Below, in pieces: positions 13,169 to 13,414 of a DNA stretch of 13,414 nt. The stretch is from Porphyromonadaceae bacterium UBA3318 (lineage in GTDB: Bacteria; Bacteroidota; Bacteroidia; Bacteroidales; Muribaculaceae), in contig DESI01000066.1 of assembly GCA_002361235.1 (NCBI GenBank), forward strand, positions 1 through 13,414. The letters run 5' to 3'. The position numbers were made by a program, and so were the translations under genes. The notes beneath the pieces are model-generated. The model saw only the letters and a program-made list of their open reading frames with translations, did not search any database and had not been told where the DNA came from. Each line of letters begins with the position of its first letter. Within the stretch, counting starts at the first letter, position 1.

Positions 13169-13414
13169 AACCAATTATTCAAAAACTCTGGATGTTCATA
13201 GCGGTGTTATGCGCATCCCTCTCCGCTACCGCTTACGACTTTCGGTCAGGCGGTTTGTATTACAACATTCTGTCGGAGGAAGAACGTACGGTTGAAGTTA
13301 CATACTTTGTTTCTGATGAGAATCATAATGCTTCCTATGTCAAGGGAGACATAGAACTTCCCAAAAAGGTGATTTATAGTTCAAAAACCTATATATTACT
13401 GTCCGCTAAACTTT
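13165..13414 (+). CDS. BspA-like leucine-rich repeat surface protein, N-terminus only
   Basis: The visible 83 residues begin with a signal peptide (MKPIIQKLWMFIAVLCASLSATA) and then the characteristic N-terminal region of Bacteroidales BspA-family proteins: YDFRSGGLYYNILSEEERTV, EVTYF, and IELPKKVIYSSKTY. In the family the KTY motif is followed by a Val/Thr-rich strand and then leucine-rich repeats beginning with IG..AF. Here KTY is followed instead by ILLSAKL, encoded by the 18-base sequence that recurs inverted at the left end of the window. The gene is therefore probably interrupted by an insertion sequence at about 13392, and the continuation is not expected to be a normal BspA protein. 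BspA relatives are secreted adhesins or surface proteins. The gene overlaps the small gene before it by ATGA. Confidence 0.7.
   Translation, partial: MKPIIQKLWMFIAVLCASLSATAYDFRSGGLYYNILSEEERTVEVTYFVSDENHNASYVKGDIELPKKVIYSSKTYILLSAKL
13393..13414. mobile_element. Probable insertion-sequence end, right side of window
   Basis: Positions 13393-13410 (ATATTACTGTCCGCTAAA) are the exact inverse of 4-21. The next bases (CTTT) differ from the corresponding left-end bases, as expected for imperfect terminal repeats. The boundary falls exactly where the BspA-like reading frame stops matching its family. No transposase sequence is inside the window. Confidence 0.55.

Overview
The window looks like an accessory stretch of a Bacteroidales chromosome. 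Five gene starts or leader regions carry the Bacteroidetes-type -7 box TAnnTTTG, and four of these also have a TTTG-like -33 box about 20 bases upstream. The protein families fit as well: a BspA-like leucine-rich repeat protein, a PepSY-associated membrane protein, WG repeats, an AlbA_2/ATP-binding protein, and a secreted TonB C-terminal domain. Base composition is mosaic. Positions 1-1690 and 12360-13414 are AT-rich; most of 3240-11840 is clearly richer in G+C.

Layout. Positions 1-1035 hold two minus-strand genes of unknown function, separated by a perfect 30-base palindrome. From 1036 to 1690 there is no convincing gene, only hairpin-rich DNA and a minus-strand terminator. From 1693 to 3150 (minus) come a secreted TonB C-terminal domain protein and a toxin/antitoxin-like pair overlapping by ATGA. 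From 3239 to 3971 lies a wreck: the DNA-binding end of an AraC regulator (minus) is joined head to head to a broken MATE efflux gene (plus), as if a deletion removed both 5' ends. From 4148 to 9245 are an 872-residue secreted WG-repeat protein, a secreted SH3-domain protein (minus) and an AlbA_2/ATPase regulator (plus). The last carries an 11-base tandem repeat whose copy number would set the reading frame. A divergent pair follows: a polytopic membrane protein (9292-10173, minus) and a PepSY-associated membrane protein (10310-11836, plus), which share a 136-base two-way promoter region.

Positions 11837-12952 contain a 279-base cloverleaf-like inverted repeat, a good plus-strand promoter with a GC-rich leader, and a hairpin element whose minus strand encodes a 42-residue ORF. 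A small gene then overlaps the start of a BspA-like gene by ATGA.

The two ends of the window carry the same 18-base sequence in inverted orientation (4-21 and 13393-13410). On the right it cuts the BspA-like gene right after a family motif; on the left it supplies the stop codon of the first gene. The simplest reading is that both ends run into copies of one insertion sequence, so both terminal genes are interrupted.

I see no complete defence, biosynthetic or conjugative system, no CRISPR array and no tRNA or rRNA. The least explained items are the 279-base folded repeat, the 11-base frame switch in the AlbA_2 gene, and the two hairpin elements with conserved-looking short ORFs.
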